A stretch of 64,000 bases of DNA from an uncultured Candidatus Melainabacteria bacterium (GCA_934754655.1 CAKVIC010000006.1:1-64000); one strand, 5' to 3'; positions 36,655-45,703 are shown, counted from the stretch's first letter. A program made the numbers and translations. The notes: generated from the sequence alone by a model not told the origin.

Positions 36655-36760
36655 CAAATCATTATAAAGTTCAGCACCGGCATGATGCTTAAACAAGTAC
36701 CTTATGACAAAATAACGAATGATTATTCAAGGCAAATAACACGTCTGAGAATCCGTATTT
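36655..36760 (+). repeat. Degenerate type-2 dispersed repeat
   Basis: GATGCTTAAACAAGTACCTTATGAC and adjacent AACACGTC...AATCCG fragments resemble the palindromic repeat blocks elsewhere, but with many changes. It looks like an old, decayed copy. Confidence 0.6.
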
Positions 36761-36767
36761 TATGAAA

Positions 36768-38012
36768 TTACGCTTTTGTGTAATAAAAGCCGTCTTTTTT
36801 CATTCTCTCTATTACTTCCAAAAGCTCTGATTCAGAACAAACAATTGAAACTCTGAAAAATCCTGCGCCATATTTACCAAAAGCTTCCCCAGGAGCTGTC
36901 ACAATGCCAGATGTATACAATAAATCATCTGTAAACTCTTTTGAAGTTTTATACTTAGGTGGAATCGGCAACCATAAATAAAATGTAGCATTAGGGATTA
37001 CAAAATCTTTCCAGCCCAATTCTCGTAAGCCTTTTACTAAAACTTCTTGTTTATGTTTAAATTCTTGATTGCTTTCTTTTATATATTCTTCGCCTTCTTC
37101 AGAATTCAAAACCGCGGCACAAGCTTTTTGTAATGCTTTAAAAATTCCAGAATCAAGCGTGGTTTTAAGTTTGCCAAAAGTTTTTATTACTTCTGAATTT
37201 CCGCAAACCCAGCCAAGTCGCCAACCTGTCATTGCATAAGGTTTTGAAAAACTATAAAACTCAACGCAAATATCTTTTGCGCCTTCAAGTTCTAAAACGC
37301 TAATCGGTTTGTTATTTTCATCAAAGCATAAATCAATATACGCCGCATCTGAAATCAACAAAATATTATGATTTTTACAAAATTCAATAATTGATTCTAA
37401 ATACTCTCTTGTGGCAACTGCGCCAAGCGGATTATTAGGATAATTTATTAACAATGCTTTAACTTTTTGTGGATTGTAGCCTTCTTTTTGAAGCTTCGAA
37501 AAAACCTCTTCCATATTTGGCATGTAATTATTTTGAGGTGTTAATGGTACAGGATATGCCAAACCACCTGAAATCTTAATCATTTCTTTGTATGATGCGT
37601 AGCCAGGGTCTGGAATCATGATAATTTCTTTATCATCTTCTTTTGTCGTTGGATTTATTAACGCGCGAATTAAATTTGCAATCCCTTCTTTTGAACCAAT
37701 AAGAGAATATATTTCAGTTTCAGGATTGAGTTCAACTTTATATTTTGTTTTCATTTTCTTAGCAATAGCTTCGCGGTAAAACTTTTCACCTTTAGGAGTT
37801 GAATATGTGTGTATTCCTTTATCGTGTAAAGTGTTTGCAAGCGCATTTAAAACAAATTCCGGCGGTTGTTTAGTTGGCGCTCCCATTGATAATGATATTG
37901 GCGCGCGATTCTTTGCCACAAGTTCCGGAGTAATTTTTGCGACAGTTTCTTTTATTTGAAACATTATATATGTATCTATCGTTTTTACGTATTCGTTAAA
38001 AAAATCTTTCAT
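36768..38012 (-). CDS. Class I/II aminotransferase, probably LL-diaminopimelate aminotransferase type
   Basis: The 414-residue PLP enzyme starts at the ATG at 38012 behind GAGGT. It shows SLSMGAPTKQPPEFV near the N-terminus, LIGSKEGIANLIRAL, IPDPGYASYKEM, LLINYPNNPLGAVA and the PLP-lysine motif SFSKPYAMTGWRLGW (Lys near residue 250). These match DapL and close aspartate-family aminotransferases, which convert tetrahydrodipicolinate to LL-diaminopimelate in one step in cyanobacteria-related bacteria. Substrate assignment within the family is uncertain. Confidence 0.8.
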   Translation of the reverse strand: MKDFFNEYVKTIDTYIMFQIKETVAKITPELVAKNRAPISLSMGAPTKQPPEFVLNALANTLHDKGIHTYSTPKGEKFYREAIAKKMKTKYKVELNPETEIYSLIGSKEGIANLIRALINPTTKEDDKEIIMIPDPGYASYKEMIKISGGLAYPVPLTPQNNYMPNMEEVFSKLQKEGYNPQKVKALLINYPNNPLGAVATREYLESIIEFCKNHNILLISDAAYIDLCFDENNKPISVLELEGAKDICVEFYSFSKPYAMTGWRLGWVCGNSEVIKTFGKLKTTLDSGIFKALQKACAAVLNSEEGEEYIKESNQEFKHKQEVLVKGLRELGWKDFVIPNATFYLWLPIPPKYKTSKEFTDDLLYTSGIVTAPGEAFGKYGAGFFRVSIVCSESELLEVIERMKKDGFYYTKA

Positions 38013-38057
38013 TTTGTACCTCATAATATAAAGTACATTATATAACTATTTTTTTAA

Positions 38058-38369
38058 CTAGACAATATAATTTTTAACTGTTGGCATTTTTATACAATTA
38101 TTAAGGTATTTTATTGTATTAATTTTTTCATTATAAAGATATTTTATAAAATTTAAATAAGAAGTATCAAATGAACTAAGCAAAATATTTATCTCAAAAC
38201 CATCAGAACAAAACGGCTCATAATCATATACAACGTAACTATTGTATTTGCTTTTCCATTCTTTACGTTCAATTCGGCAGTTGTTTTCTTCTGCAACATT
38301 TTCTACCCAATTAACAATATCTTTATTAATATTTTTTATTTCTAAATATTTGTTTTTAAATTTTTCCAT
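38058..38369 (-). CDS. Small hypothetical protein
   Basis: The 103-residue protein has GGAG seven bases before the ATG. It is mixed charged, with an alpha-beta pattern (VNWVENVAEENNCRIERKEW, YVVYDYEPFCSDGFEINIL) and no signal or membrane segment. It lies 45 bp upstream of the aminotransferase and may share its transcript. No family is recognised. Confidence 0.55.
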   Translation of the reverse strand: MEKFKNKYLEIKNINKDIVNWVENVAEENNCRIERKEWKSKYNSYVVYDYEPFCSDGFEINILLSSFDTSYLNFIKYLYNEKINTIKYLNNCIKMPTVKNYIV

Positions 38370-38454
38370 CGTATATCTCCATAACAGAATTGTAAAATGT
38401 TATTGTTTTACATAAATTACCATTTTGTCTAGTTTTTTAAGATAGCTTTTTTAA

Positions 38455-38490
38455 GGCGGCGCAAGAATCCTTGCGGACTCTTGCGCCGCC
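38455..38490. terminator. Strong GC-rich hairpin after Hsp20 paralog 2
   Basis: A 12-bp perfect stem (GGCGGCGCAAGA and its complement) encloses a 12-nt loop that itself contains TTGCGG. The T-run on the minus strand is poor (TTAAAAAAG), so it may be a terminator, an mRNA-stabilising hairpin or both. Confidence 0.7.
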
Positions 38491-38496
38491 ACGGAT

Positions 38497-38979
38497 TTAT
38501 CGTTCTTTGATTTCCAATTTTTTTACTTTAGCTTCTTCTGTTTTTTGTTTAGGCAAAATGATTGTTAATATACCATTTTTGTATTCAGCAGTTGCTTCTT
38601 CGGTTTTTATCGGATTGTCAAAAGAGATTGTTCTTTGATATTTACCATACCTAAATTCACAAGTATGATATTTAACGTTTTCTTCTTTTTCTTCTTTTTG
38701 TTCTTGTTCTTCTTCAATTTGCGCGGTTATTGTCATGAAATCGTTATCAAGTTCGATATCTATGTCATCTTTTTTAACCCCAGGTAATTGAACTTTTACT
38801 TTGTAATTTTTGTTTGATTGTTTGATTTCAATTGCAGGACGCCAAGTTGAAATTTTTTTTAATGATAATTGATGAGAAAAAACCGGATTGATGATTGTAT
38901 CTCGCAAAAAATTGTTAAGTTCGTTGTGGATACTATCAAAATACAATTCAGGTTCTCTTAGTATCAAATCAGTTTTCAT
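38497..38979 (-). CDS. Small heat-shock protein (Hsp20), paralog 2
   Basis: The 160-residue protein has the alpha-crystallin domain at about 50-145 (YKVKVQLPGVKKDDIDIEL, CEFRYGKYQRTISFDNPI, AEYKNGILTIILPK). An acidic insert (EEEQEQKEEKEENVKY) interrupts the sequence before the FRYG strand, which paralog 1 has in shorter form. GGAG lies ten bases before the ATG. The upstream space to 39244 shows no heat-shock operator I can name. Confidence 0.92.
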   Translation of the reverse strand: MKTDLILREPELYFDSIHNELNNFLRDTIINPVFSHQLSLKKISTWRPAIEIKQSNKNYKVKVQLPGVKKDDIDIELDNDFMTITAQIEEEQEQKEEKEENVKYHTCEFRYGKYQRTISFDNPIKTEEATAEYKNGILTIILPKQKTEEAKVKKLEIKER

Positions 38980-39244
38980 TTTACAAATACTCCTTTCATG
39001 TGCAAAAGCATTTTAATATTGCGGAAAAACTTTTTTCTGCAAACACCTTTCATAAATCTAATATAAAGTTAAAAATGCAAATATACATTAGAAAAAAGAT
39101 TTAAGCATATATTATCGGAAAGATTAATTATCATAAAAAAATGTTTTATTTACGGTAGAAATTTTAATGCCTTCTTGTTATTATATAAAACATAAAACGA
39201 TTTTTTGGTTTTATTATAATTTAATTTTAAATTTAGGATAAAAA

Positions 39245-39892
39245 ATGTTTAAACGCGCAATAGACAAAATAAAAGAGGATATTAAGGTTATTTATGACAA
39301 TGATCCGGCAGCTAATAATCTTGCAGAAGTAATTTTCTGTTATCCGGGTTTGCACGCGTTAATTTCGCATAGAATTGCGCATAAGCTTGCTTGTTGGCAT
39401 ATTCCTTTCATTCCGCGTTTAATGTCATATTGGACAAGAATTTTTACAGGGATAGAAATTCATCCTAAGGCATCAATTGGTAATCGTTTTTTTATTGACC
39501 ATGGCGAAGGTGTTGTTATCGGAGAAACAACCGTAATCGGTGATAACGTGTTGATATATCAACAAGTTACACTGGGCGGAACAGGAAAAGAACAAGGCAA
39601 ACGCCATCCTACGATTGGCAATAACGTGATTATCGGCGCAGGAGCTAAGATTTTAGGTAATATAACCATTCATGATAATGTTAGAATTGGCGCAGGCTCG
39701 GTTGTTGTTGAAGATGTTCCTGAGTACTCCACAGTAATTGGTGTTCCAGGAAGAATTGTTCATCAAAAATTTAGAAATTCTGATGGCGTACTCATGCATA
39801 ATAGAATTCCGGATCCTATAAAATGCGAGATTAATAGATTAAAATATGAAGTTCAAGAATTAAAAGAAAAGATTGATTCTGAAAATAATTAA
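39245..39892 (+). CDS. cysE: Serine O-acetyltransferase
   Basis: CysE acetylates serine to O-acetylserine for cysteine synthesis. The 215-residue protein has the N-terminal helical part (AEVIFCYPGLHALISHRIAH) and a left-handed beta-helix of hexapeptide repeats. The catalytic region holds FFIDHGEGVVIGETTVIGD and YQQVTLGGTGK, then RHPTIGNNVIIGAGAKILG. It is the shorter, bacillus/cyanobacterial kind. AGGA lies seven bases before the ATG and a TATAAT at 39215-39220 probably drives it. The 3' end is 1 bp from the convergent gene. Confidence 0.94.
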   Translation: MFKRAIDKIKEDIKVIYDNDPAANNLAEVIFCYPGLHALISHRIAHKLACWHIPFIPRLMSYWTRIFTGIEIHPKASIGNRFFIDHGEGVVIGETTVIGDNVLIYQQVTLGGTGKEQGKRHPTIGNNVIIGAGAKILGNITIHDNVRIGAGSVVVEDVPEYSTVIGVPGRIVHQKFRNSDGVLMHNRIPDPIKCEINRLKYEVQELKEKIDSENN

Positions 39893-39893
39893 T

Positions 39894-40256
39894 TTAATTC
39901 TTGTTAATATCTTCGCGCTTAATTGTTGGTGACAAATCTTTTACAAAAAAAGGTTTTGCAAAATAAATTGCGCTTATAAAATTTAGGATGTTTCCTGAAA
40001 CAAATAAGGTATTTTTGAGCCATTTTGCTTTTTGTGGAATTATACTTGAAATCCCCATTAATGCTGAACCGCCCATAATAAACATATACGCTTTAAAAAT
40101 TCCACGCGGAACTGCAACGCAATCGTTTACGTCACGCGGATTTTTCACCGCGGCACTTAATTTATCAATAAATTCAGGCTTAGTTTTATTTGATATAGAT
40201 TCTTCTGAATTTTGAGCGTGAAAACTTGTTTTTGATTGAATTTTTGTGATTTGCAT
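39894..40256 (-). CDS. Small two-helix membrane protein with lineage-type N-terminus
   Basis: The 120-residue protein starts MQITKIQSKTSFHAQ, an N-terminal tag resembling other short proteins of this lineage. Two membrane segments follow (FKAYMFIMGGSALMGISSI and NTLFVSGNILNFISAIYF). Its end abuts cysE. Function is unknown. Confidence 0.55.
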   Translation of the reverse strand: MQITKIQSKTSFHAQNSEESISNKTKPEFIDKLSAAVKNPRDVNDCVAVPRGIFKAYMFIMGGSALMGISSIIPQKAKWLKNTLFVSGNILNFISAIYFAKPFFVKDLSPTIKREDINKN

Positions 40257-40446
40257 ATAAATATTAAATCATGTAAAAATTATTTTTGCTATTGAACTTA
40301 TAGGAAAAATCAAAATAAATGATGTGGATTAAAAATAAATGAATTCAAAATGTAAACAATTGTAACAATTCATATTTAAACCCTAAAGTTTTTCAAAAAA
40401 ATGCCGATATATATATTAATAAAAGGAAAAAATAGGACAAAACATT

Positions 40447-41547
40447 ATGGGAATGGCAGCATCACAAGCAATGCTTTTAACACTTACCTCGCGTTTGCAT
40501 GACGTTGAATATAAAGCGCAAAATATTCAGAAAGCTAAAATTCAGCTTGCAACAGAGCAAGATGAGGTTTATCAAAAATATTGTGATGCATTAGATGCAA
40601 CAAAAATTCAAGTAGCGTATTTAGATGATAACTGCAAGACTTATTATGTCAATGCGAATTTTGAAAGCATGTGTACATATAATCCAGATAGGTGTGCGCA
40701 AAATTATGCCATAATAAATAATAAGACAGGCAAAGCGATAGTTAGCCCTGAAGCTAAAGAAGCTTATGAATCTTGTAATGAAAATAAGTATACATTTGCA
40801 TATTTTATGCTTGGATTTACAGAAAGTTCTGGTTTAAATCTTGAAAATGGTCCAACGATTCGAGAGGATGAAAGTTTTGATAATGAAAATACTTCTGATA
40901 TTGTAATGACTGCTGCAGAAAATTCTGTTTTTCAAGCAAATGTTGATGATGATAACACTTTGTTTAACAAATATCAAACAGCGCTAGAAGCTGATGATGA
41001 AACAAAAAAAGAAGCGATAGATGAATTTAGAGATTATTTGCATGATAGATATGCACGAGAATTATACGAAGAAACTGCGACACCTTTGAATGTTAATTTT
41101 GATGATTGGGCTGATGTTCAAAAAGAATTTCAATACTATGTTAGTATGTATGAATTAATTGAACAATCAGGCGGTTGTGAAGAAATGGATACGCAATATA
41201 TGTCAGGCTCTGATGGTGACGATTGGTTTAACAATATGACTCAAGCCGGTTTAATTTCAATAAAAGCAATGGATACTGAAAATATAAATGCGGAATGGAA
41301 AGAAACAACAGTTTCTTCAAGTATTAGTAAGAACTATTTGCAAAAAAATACCAAAAGCGAGGCGGAAATTAAACGAGCTGAAATTGAATATCAAAACGCA
41401 CTGGATCTTATTAATAAAAAAGATTCTGATCTTGATAGAGCATTAAAAATTTTAGATACTGAACGTAATGCAATAGATACTGAAAAGAAAAATATAGAGG
41501 ATGTTATAAAAAAGAATGTAGAAAGAACATTTAATCTTTTCAGTTAA
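40447..41547 (+). CDS. Lineage-specific coiled-coil protein (MGMAASQA family)
   Basis: The 366-residue protein begins MGMAASQAMLLTLTSRLHDVE, an N-terminus I associate with multicopy proteins of gut Melainabacteria and a few Firmicutes. The opening 50 residues form a coiled coil, the middle is acidic with two cysteine-containing stretches, and the final 60 residues are again helical (ALKILDTERNAIDTEKKNI), ending VERTFNLFS. The N- and C-terminal helices together recall flagellar hook-associated or filament subunits, but no flagellar genes are nearby. The function is unknown. Confidence 0.6.
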   Translation: MGMAASQAMLLTLTSRLHDVEYKAQNIQKAKIQLATEQDEVYQKYCDALDATKIQVAYLDDNCKTYYVNANFESMCTYNPDRCAQNYAIINNKTGKAIVSPEAKEAYESCNENKYTFAYFMLGFTESSGLNLENGPTIREDESFDNENTSDIVMTAAENSVFQANVDDDNTLFNKYQTALEADDETKKEAIDEFRDYLHDRYARELYEETATPLNVNFDDWADVQKEFQYYVSMYELIEQSGGCEEMDTQYMSGSDGDDWFNNMTQAGLISIKAMDTENINAEWKETTVSSSISKNYLQKNTKSEAEIKRAEIEYQNALDLINKKDSDLDRALKILDTERNAIDTEKKNIEDVIKKNVERTFNLFS

Positions 41548-41584
41548 AAATTTTTCTCATATTACTTCTTTTTTCCTTTTCTTT

Positions 41585-41615
41585 ATCTGCTTTTTATAGA
41601 AAGCAGATTTTATTT
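41585..41615 (+). terminator. Terminator after the MGMAASQA-family gene
   Basis: A 9-bp stem (ATCTGCTTT / AAAGCAGAT) encloses a 6-nt loop and is followed by TTTATTTTT. Confidence 0.8.
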
Positions 41616-41680
41616 TTATGAGTATGAATTTATGCAATAAGATTTTTAAATTTTAAATTTGAATAAAAAAATAAGATAGC

Positions 41681-41709
41681 TTGCAAAAAAAAAATCAGCA
41701 TATTATAAT
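41681..41709 (+). promoter_or_regulatory. Promoter of tRNA-Asp
   Basis: TTGCAA (41681-41686) and TATAAT (41704-41709) are 17 bp apart. Transcription should start near 41716, about 23 bases before the tRNA. Confidence 0.75.
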
Positions 41710-41738
41710 AAGACTTGCTGAAAGCTGAATAAATAAAT

Positions 41739-41815
41739 GGGAGCGTAGCTCAGTTGGTTAGAGCGCTTGCCTGTCACGCAAGAGGTCGCGAGTTCGAGCC
41801 TCGTCGTTCCCGCCA
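41739..41815 (+). tRNA. tRNA-Asp (anticodon GTC)
   Basis: The 77-nt cloverleaf has acceptor GGGAGCG / CGTTCCC, D-arm GCTCAGTTGGTTAGAGC, anticodon stem CTTGC/GCAAG with loop CTGTCAC (anticodon GTC), T-loop GTTCGAGCC, discriminator G and an encoded CCA. It has its own promoter and terminator. The sequence after it is a likely integration zone for mobile DNA. Confidence 0.97.
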
Positions 41816-41817
41816 TT

Positions 41818-41847
41818 AAAAAGACTTACAAAAGTAAGTCTTTTTTT
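41818..41847 (+). terminator. Terminator after tRNA-Asp
   Basis: A 12-bp stem (AAAAAGACTTAC / GTAAGTCTTTTT) encloses loop AAAA and is followed by a run of T. Confidence 0.9.
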
Positions 41848-41871
41848 ATTGAACGCCTCGGCTCTCACGAG

Positions 41872-41901
41872 TTCTCGCTATCGGATTATTGCTCCACGCT
41901 A
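41872..41901 (+). repeat. 30-bp repeat, tRNA-side copy
   Basis: This 30-bp sequence (containing CTATCGGATTATTGCTCC) is identical to 48302-48331. It lies 56 bp after tRNA-Asp. From 41902 to 42171 I see no gene. Confidence 0.85.
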
Positions 41902-42171
41902 CGCAGTCGTTCTGTATTGGAAAGCATGATTTGGTTTGTACGGGTAAAATGATTTAATTGAGCAACGCATTGTTATTACTGAATTTCAAGGATATATTTA
42001 CGTTGTACGGATAAAGTGAGCTAAATAGGAAAAGCCCAATTTGAAATTTTTGAAAAAATCTAACACTTAGTTTGATATTTACGACCTATTTTATTTAATT
42101 GATTCAGAAAAGACACAACGGTCGGAATTAGTGTTCCAATTTCTTGCATTCGGAGTTAATGTGTCAGTACG

Positions 42172-42420
42172 ATGAATAATGAAGAATTTATTAGCATTAA
42201 TAAAGTTGCTGAAGCAAAAGGTTTAAAAAGTAATCGTTCACTACGTTTAGAAATAAATAAACCAGAAAGTAAATATATTGCTCGTGAAGTAAAAGTCAAT
42301 GGTGGAACTTCTTATGAAATATTGTATTCAAGTCTTGAACCTGAAATTCAACAAAAACTTCGTGAGGGTAATCCAAAATCAACAGCACTTGTTCCCCTAA
42401 TTAAATTAGAGTACACATAA
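42172..42420 (+). CDS. Truncated Mu-type DNA-binding protein (phage/transposon remnant)
   Basis: The 82-residue protein reads FISINKVAEAKGLKSNRSLR then YIAREVKVNGGTSYEILYSS and PEIQQKLREG. This is the pattern of the N-terminal winged-helix DNA-binding domain of Mu-like transposases (MuA N-terminus). The full transposase would be over 600 residues; here only the first domain remains and the frame ends in unrelated sequence. No ribosome site is obvious. It is a fragment of a degraded Mu-like element next to tRNA-Asp. Confidence 0.6.
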   Translation: MNNEEFISINKVAEAKGLKSNRSLRLEINKPESKYIAREVKVNGGTSYEILYSSLEPEIQQKLREGNPKSTALVPLIKLEYT

Positions 42421-42560
42421 AATAGGAAGCCGTCCAAATACCCGATTGATAAACCGACAAAATTTTCTTAAACCAATCATATAACTTATTTTAAACTTGG
42501 TTTGACTCTAGCTATAACAAATCATAAAGGCTATTAAAAATATCAGCTTTATATATTTTA

Positions 42561-44942
42561 TTAAATAAATAAATTAGAATTAGCATTATTACTTTCTGAT
42601 ATATATTTTGCAACTCCTCCAATCTCTATTCCTTCAATCAATTCTTCTTTTGTTATACTCATGACATCCATTGACATATTACAAGCAATAAACTTAATTC
42701 CATTCTTTTGTGCTTGAGTAATCAATTCTGAAAGTGTAGAAATATTCTTGTTTTTCATAACCAATTTCATCATCATAGAGCCTAAACCTTCCATATTCAT
42801 TTTAGAAAGAGTTAAATTTTTAGCCCCTTTTGGCATCATCATATCAAACATTTTATTAATAAATGATTTTCTTACTTTTACATTTTCTTTTCTTAAAATA
42901 TTCAAGCCCCAAAAAGTAAAGAACATAGTAACGTCTTTGCCACTTGCTTTAGCTCCATTGGCAATAATAAATGATGCCATTGCCTTATCTAAATCATTTG
43001 AAAATACAACTATTGTTTGTCCATTTTTAGTTGCAACAATTTGATTCTCTTTTAGAAATTGTCCTTTTTGTATTGTTGCAACTATCTTTTTATCAACGGT
43101 ATTAATGTTTATTAAACTATTTCCGGTTGATTCACACCACCCTTCAACATCTGAATAAAAACCTTTATCTGTTGAAGCTATCTCTAAAATTTCTCCGTTA
43201 TTAAGTTTAGAAATATTTTCAGCTAATTTCATAATTGGTCCTGGACTCGATAAACCACTGGCGTCGATTTTTACAATTTCCTGTTTATTTATATGAGAAC
43301 CTATAGCTGGAACAAATGCTTGTGATTTTATTGTTTTACGTTCTTTATCTCTTTGAAGTTCTGAATATAATTTCATTCCACCCATAAAAGAATAAACATT
43401 ATTGAAACCATTTTGAATAAGAATTCTTGATGCTAAATAACTTGTATATCCGGAATTACAAATTAAAATAACTTTCTTGTCTTTTGGAATTTCATTTAAT
43501 CTTTCTCTCAATTTTTCTATTGGAATATTTATTGCTCCATTTATTGTTTTTGCATTAAAACTTTCCGGTATTCGGACATCTACAATAAATGAGTCATTCA
43601 AATCTTCATAAAACGCAGGTTTAACAAAACCTTTAAGCACATTATCTGCACACATACCTAAAATATTAACAGGGTCTTTTGCTGAGGAATAAGGAGGAGC
43701 ATAACAAAGTTCGCTATCTAAAAGTTCTTGAATAGTGCCATTATTTCTCATTATTGATGCTATAACATCAATTCTCTTCTCTGTTCCTTCTTGTCCTACA
43801 GCTTGAGCTCCAAAGATTTTACCGGCATTGTTGAATAAAAGTTTATATAAAGCAGATGTCGAATTCGGATAATATCCTGCAAGAGAATTACCAAATACAA
43901 ATATTTTCCAATAAGGAATATTTTCTCTTTTTAAAAGCTTTTCATTATAGCCGGTACAAGCAACAGTATAATCAAAAACTTTCAATACAGATGTTCCTTG
44001 TGATTTTTTGTAAATCGAATTAATACCGCAAATATTATCTGCAATAATTCTTCCTTGTCTGTTTGCAGGACCTGCTAATGGAATTAATACATCATTATTA
44101 GTTACAAAACTTTTTATTTCTACACTATCGCCACCGGCATAAATATTTTCATCATTAGTTTGCATTCTATCATTAACTTTTATCCCTTTATTAACTTCCA
44201 ACCCAGATTTTTTTGCAAGTGTTGTTTCAGGATTTATTCCAATTGATAAAATTGCCATATCATAATCAATTTGAAGTCCGGAATTTAATTCTATTTTTGT
44301 TGCGGAAAAGCTTTTGACACCATTTGATAATATTAATTCAACTCCATTGGCTCGCATTTCATTTTGAGCAAAACAAGCCACTTCATAATCCACTGGTGTT
44401 AGAATTTGATCTGCTGATTCTACTACTTTGGTTTCAATTCCTAAATGTGCTAAATTCTCAGCCATTTCTATTCCAATAAAGCCTGCCCCTATTACAACAG
44501 CGGTTTTTACTTCGTTTTTTGAAATATATTCTTTAATTTTATCGGCATCTTTTAATGTCCTAACAGTAAAAATATTTTGTCTATCAATCCCATTTAATTT
44601 AGGAATGATTGGATTTCCACCTTGTGCTAAAACAAGTTTGTCATAATAAAATTTTTCACCGGTACTAGATAGAACATATTTTTCTTTTCTATTAATTTCA
44701 ACAACTTCTGTATTTAATCTTACATCTATATTAAAACTGTCTTTAAATTTTTTAGGATTTGACACTAAAATTCTATCTCTATCATTTATAACATTTGAGC
44801 AATAATATGGTAATCCACAATTCGCAATAGAAACTTCGTTTGTACGTTCTAAAATTGTAATTTCGCAACTTTCATCCAGTCTTCTTAATCTTGTTGCACA
44901 ACTCGCTCCACAAGCACCACCACCTACTATTATTACTTTCAT
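42561..44942 (-). CDS. CoA-disulfide reductase-like fusion (FAD oxidoreductase-rhodanese-TusA-DsrE)
   Basis: The 793-residue protein fuses four domains. The first 440 residues are a CoA-disulfide reductase-type flavoprotein (VIIVGGGACGASCATRLRR, redox Cys42 in ANCGLPYY, NAD motif VVIGAGFIGIEMAENLA, YAGGDSVE). At about 450-540 is a rhodanese with CNSGYTSYLASRIL. At about 555-630 is a TusA-like domain whose usual GLxCPxP motif reads GLSSPGPIMKL, so the active cysteine is replaced by serine. The end is DsrE-like (IACNMSMDVMSI). Related fusions handle persulfides or CoA disulfide. It is divergent from the RHH/NifX-like gene, with a shared regulatory region. Confidence 0.88.
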   Translation of the reverse strand: MKVIIVGGGACGASCATRLRRLDESCEITILERTNEVSIANCGLPYYCSNVINDRDRILVSNPKKFKDSFNIDVRLNTEVVEINRKEKYVLSSTGEKFYYDKLVLAQGGNPIIPKLNGIDRQNIFTVRTLKDADKIKEYISKNEVKTAVVIGAGFIGIEMAENLAHLGIETKVVESADQILTPVDYEVACFAQNEMRANGVELILSNGVKSFSATKIELNSGLQIDYDMAILSIGINPETTLAKKSGLEVNKGIKVNDRMQTNDENIYAGGDSVEIKSFVTNNDVLIPLAGPANRQGRIIADNICGINSIYKKSQGTSVLKVFDYTVACTGYNEKLLKRENIPYWKIFVFGNSLAGYYPNSTSALYKLLFNNAGKIFGAQAVGQEGTEKRIDVIASIMRNNGTIQELLDSELCYAPPYSSAKDPVNILGMCADNVLKGFVKPAFYEDLNDSFIVDVRIPESFNAKTINGAINIPIEKLRERLNEIPKDKKVILICNSGYTSYLASRILIQNGFNNVYSFMGGMKLYSELQRDKERKTIKSQAFVPAIGSHINKQEIVKIDASGLSSPGPIMKLAENISKLNNGEILEIASTDKGFYSDVEGWCESTGNSLININTVDKKIVATIQKGQFLKENQIVATKNGQTIVVFSNDLDKAMASFIIANGAKASGKDVTMFFTFWGLNILRKENVKVRKSFINKMFDMMMPKGAKNLTLSKMNMEGLGSMMMKLVMKNKNISTLSELITQAQKNGIKFIACNMSMDVMSITKEELIEGIEIGGVAKYISESNNANSNLFI

Positions 44943-44962
44943 AATACCTCCGCTTTATAAAC

Positions 44963-45005
44963 ATTTTGATTATGTATTGACATTATCAAAATAATATACT
45001 AATAT
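44963..45005. promoter_or_regulatory. Divergent promoter region with an inverted repeat operator
   Basis: ATTTTGAT (44963-44970) and ATCAAAAT (44985-44992) form a perfect 8-bp inverted repeat with a 14-bp spacer. It straddles TTGACA at 44977-44982, with TAATAT at 45000-45005 as the probable -10 of the plus-strand gene. A ribbon-helix-helix protein encoded next door is the obvious candidate to bind here. Confidence 0.6.
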
Positions 45006-45022
45006 TTGTTTGAGGTCAAGAT

Positions 45023-45652
45023 ATGGAAAAAAATAATTGTAATAAAAATAACTGTTGGGGTGGAAAACGTGAATGTGCAGGAAGAAAAAGAACTTGCCGT
45101 AAAAAAGTTTCATTTAACAGACGAATTAATGAAGACGTTTTAAATATTTTGAGAGAGTATGCCCAAAATCACAACATGACAGATACAGAAGCTTTAGAGT
45201 GTGCAATTATTTTGCAATCTAATATAGAAAAATTAAAAGGAGATAAAATTATGAAAATTGTAATTCCATCAGCAGATGAAAAACTTTGTGGACATTTTGG
45301 ACATTGTGAATACTTTACTTTTGTAGAAGTTAATCCTGAATCAAAAGAAATTTTAAATATTGAAAAGAAAGTTCCTGAAGAAGGAATTTCTTGTCAAAGT
45401 GCTAATTGGATTGCTTCACAAGGTGCAAACGTTGTTTTAGCAGGTGGCATGGGTGGACGTCCGATGGCAATATTTGCTCAAAACGGGGTAAAAATCGTAG
45501 CCGGTTGTCCTGAATTAGGAATTGAAGAAGTTGTTACGCAATATTTAAACAATACATTATTGACAGGTGAAAACAGTTGTGGCGGTGAACACCATCATTG
45601 CCATGGTCATCACCATGAACATCAACATGGAAAAAATCATTGTCATCAATAA
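45023..45652 (+). CDS. RHH-like domain fused to NifX/NafY-type protein with His-rich tail
   Basis: The 209-residue protein has a cysteine-rich start (C6, C11, C18, C25). An RHH-like stretch follows (KKVSFNRRINEDVLNILRE, TDTEALECAIIL; about 28-70). A dinitrogenase iron-molybdenum-cofactor-type domain covers 77-180 (KIVIPSADEKLCGHFGHCEYF in two pieces, VLAGGMGGRPMAIFAQNG). A metal-binding His tail ends it. GAGG precedes the ATG at 45023. A strong AAAGGAGA also sits eight bases before an in-frame ATG at 45251, so a shorter NifX-like product could be made separately. There are no nif genes nearby. Confidence 0.75.
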   Translation: MEKNNCNKNNCWGGKRECAGRKRTCRKKVSFNRRINEDVLNILREYAQNHNMTDTEALECAIILQSNIEKLKGDKIMKIVIPSADEKLCGHFGHCEYFTFVEVNPESKEILNIEKKVPEEGISCQSANWIASQGANVVLAGGMGGRPMAIFAQNGVKIVAGCPELGIEEVVTQYLNNTLLTGENSCGGEHHHCHGHHHEHQHGKNHCHQ

Positions 45653-45668
45653 TTAAATTCGTAAAAGT

Positions 45669-45700
45669 AAAAGCCGGAAGAAAATTTTCTTTCGGCTTTT
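45669..45700 (+). terminator. Terminator after the NifX-like gene
   Basis: The hairpin AAAAGCCGGAAGAAAA / TTTTCTTTCGGCTTTT has one mismatched pair and is followed by TTGAT. Confidence 0.8.
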
Positions 45701-45703
45701 TGA

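Noticed and set aside
41767..41952. 61-residue frame overlapping tRNA-Asp
   Set aside because: It starts inside the tRNA and crosses the terminator; it is a by-product of the tRNA sequence.
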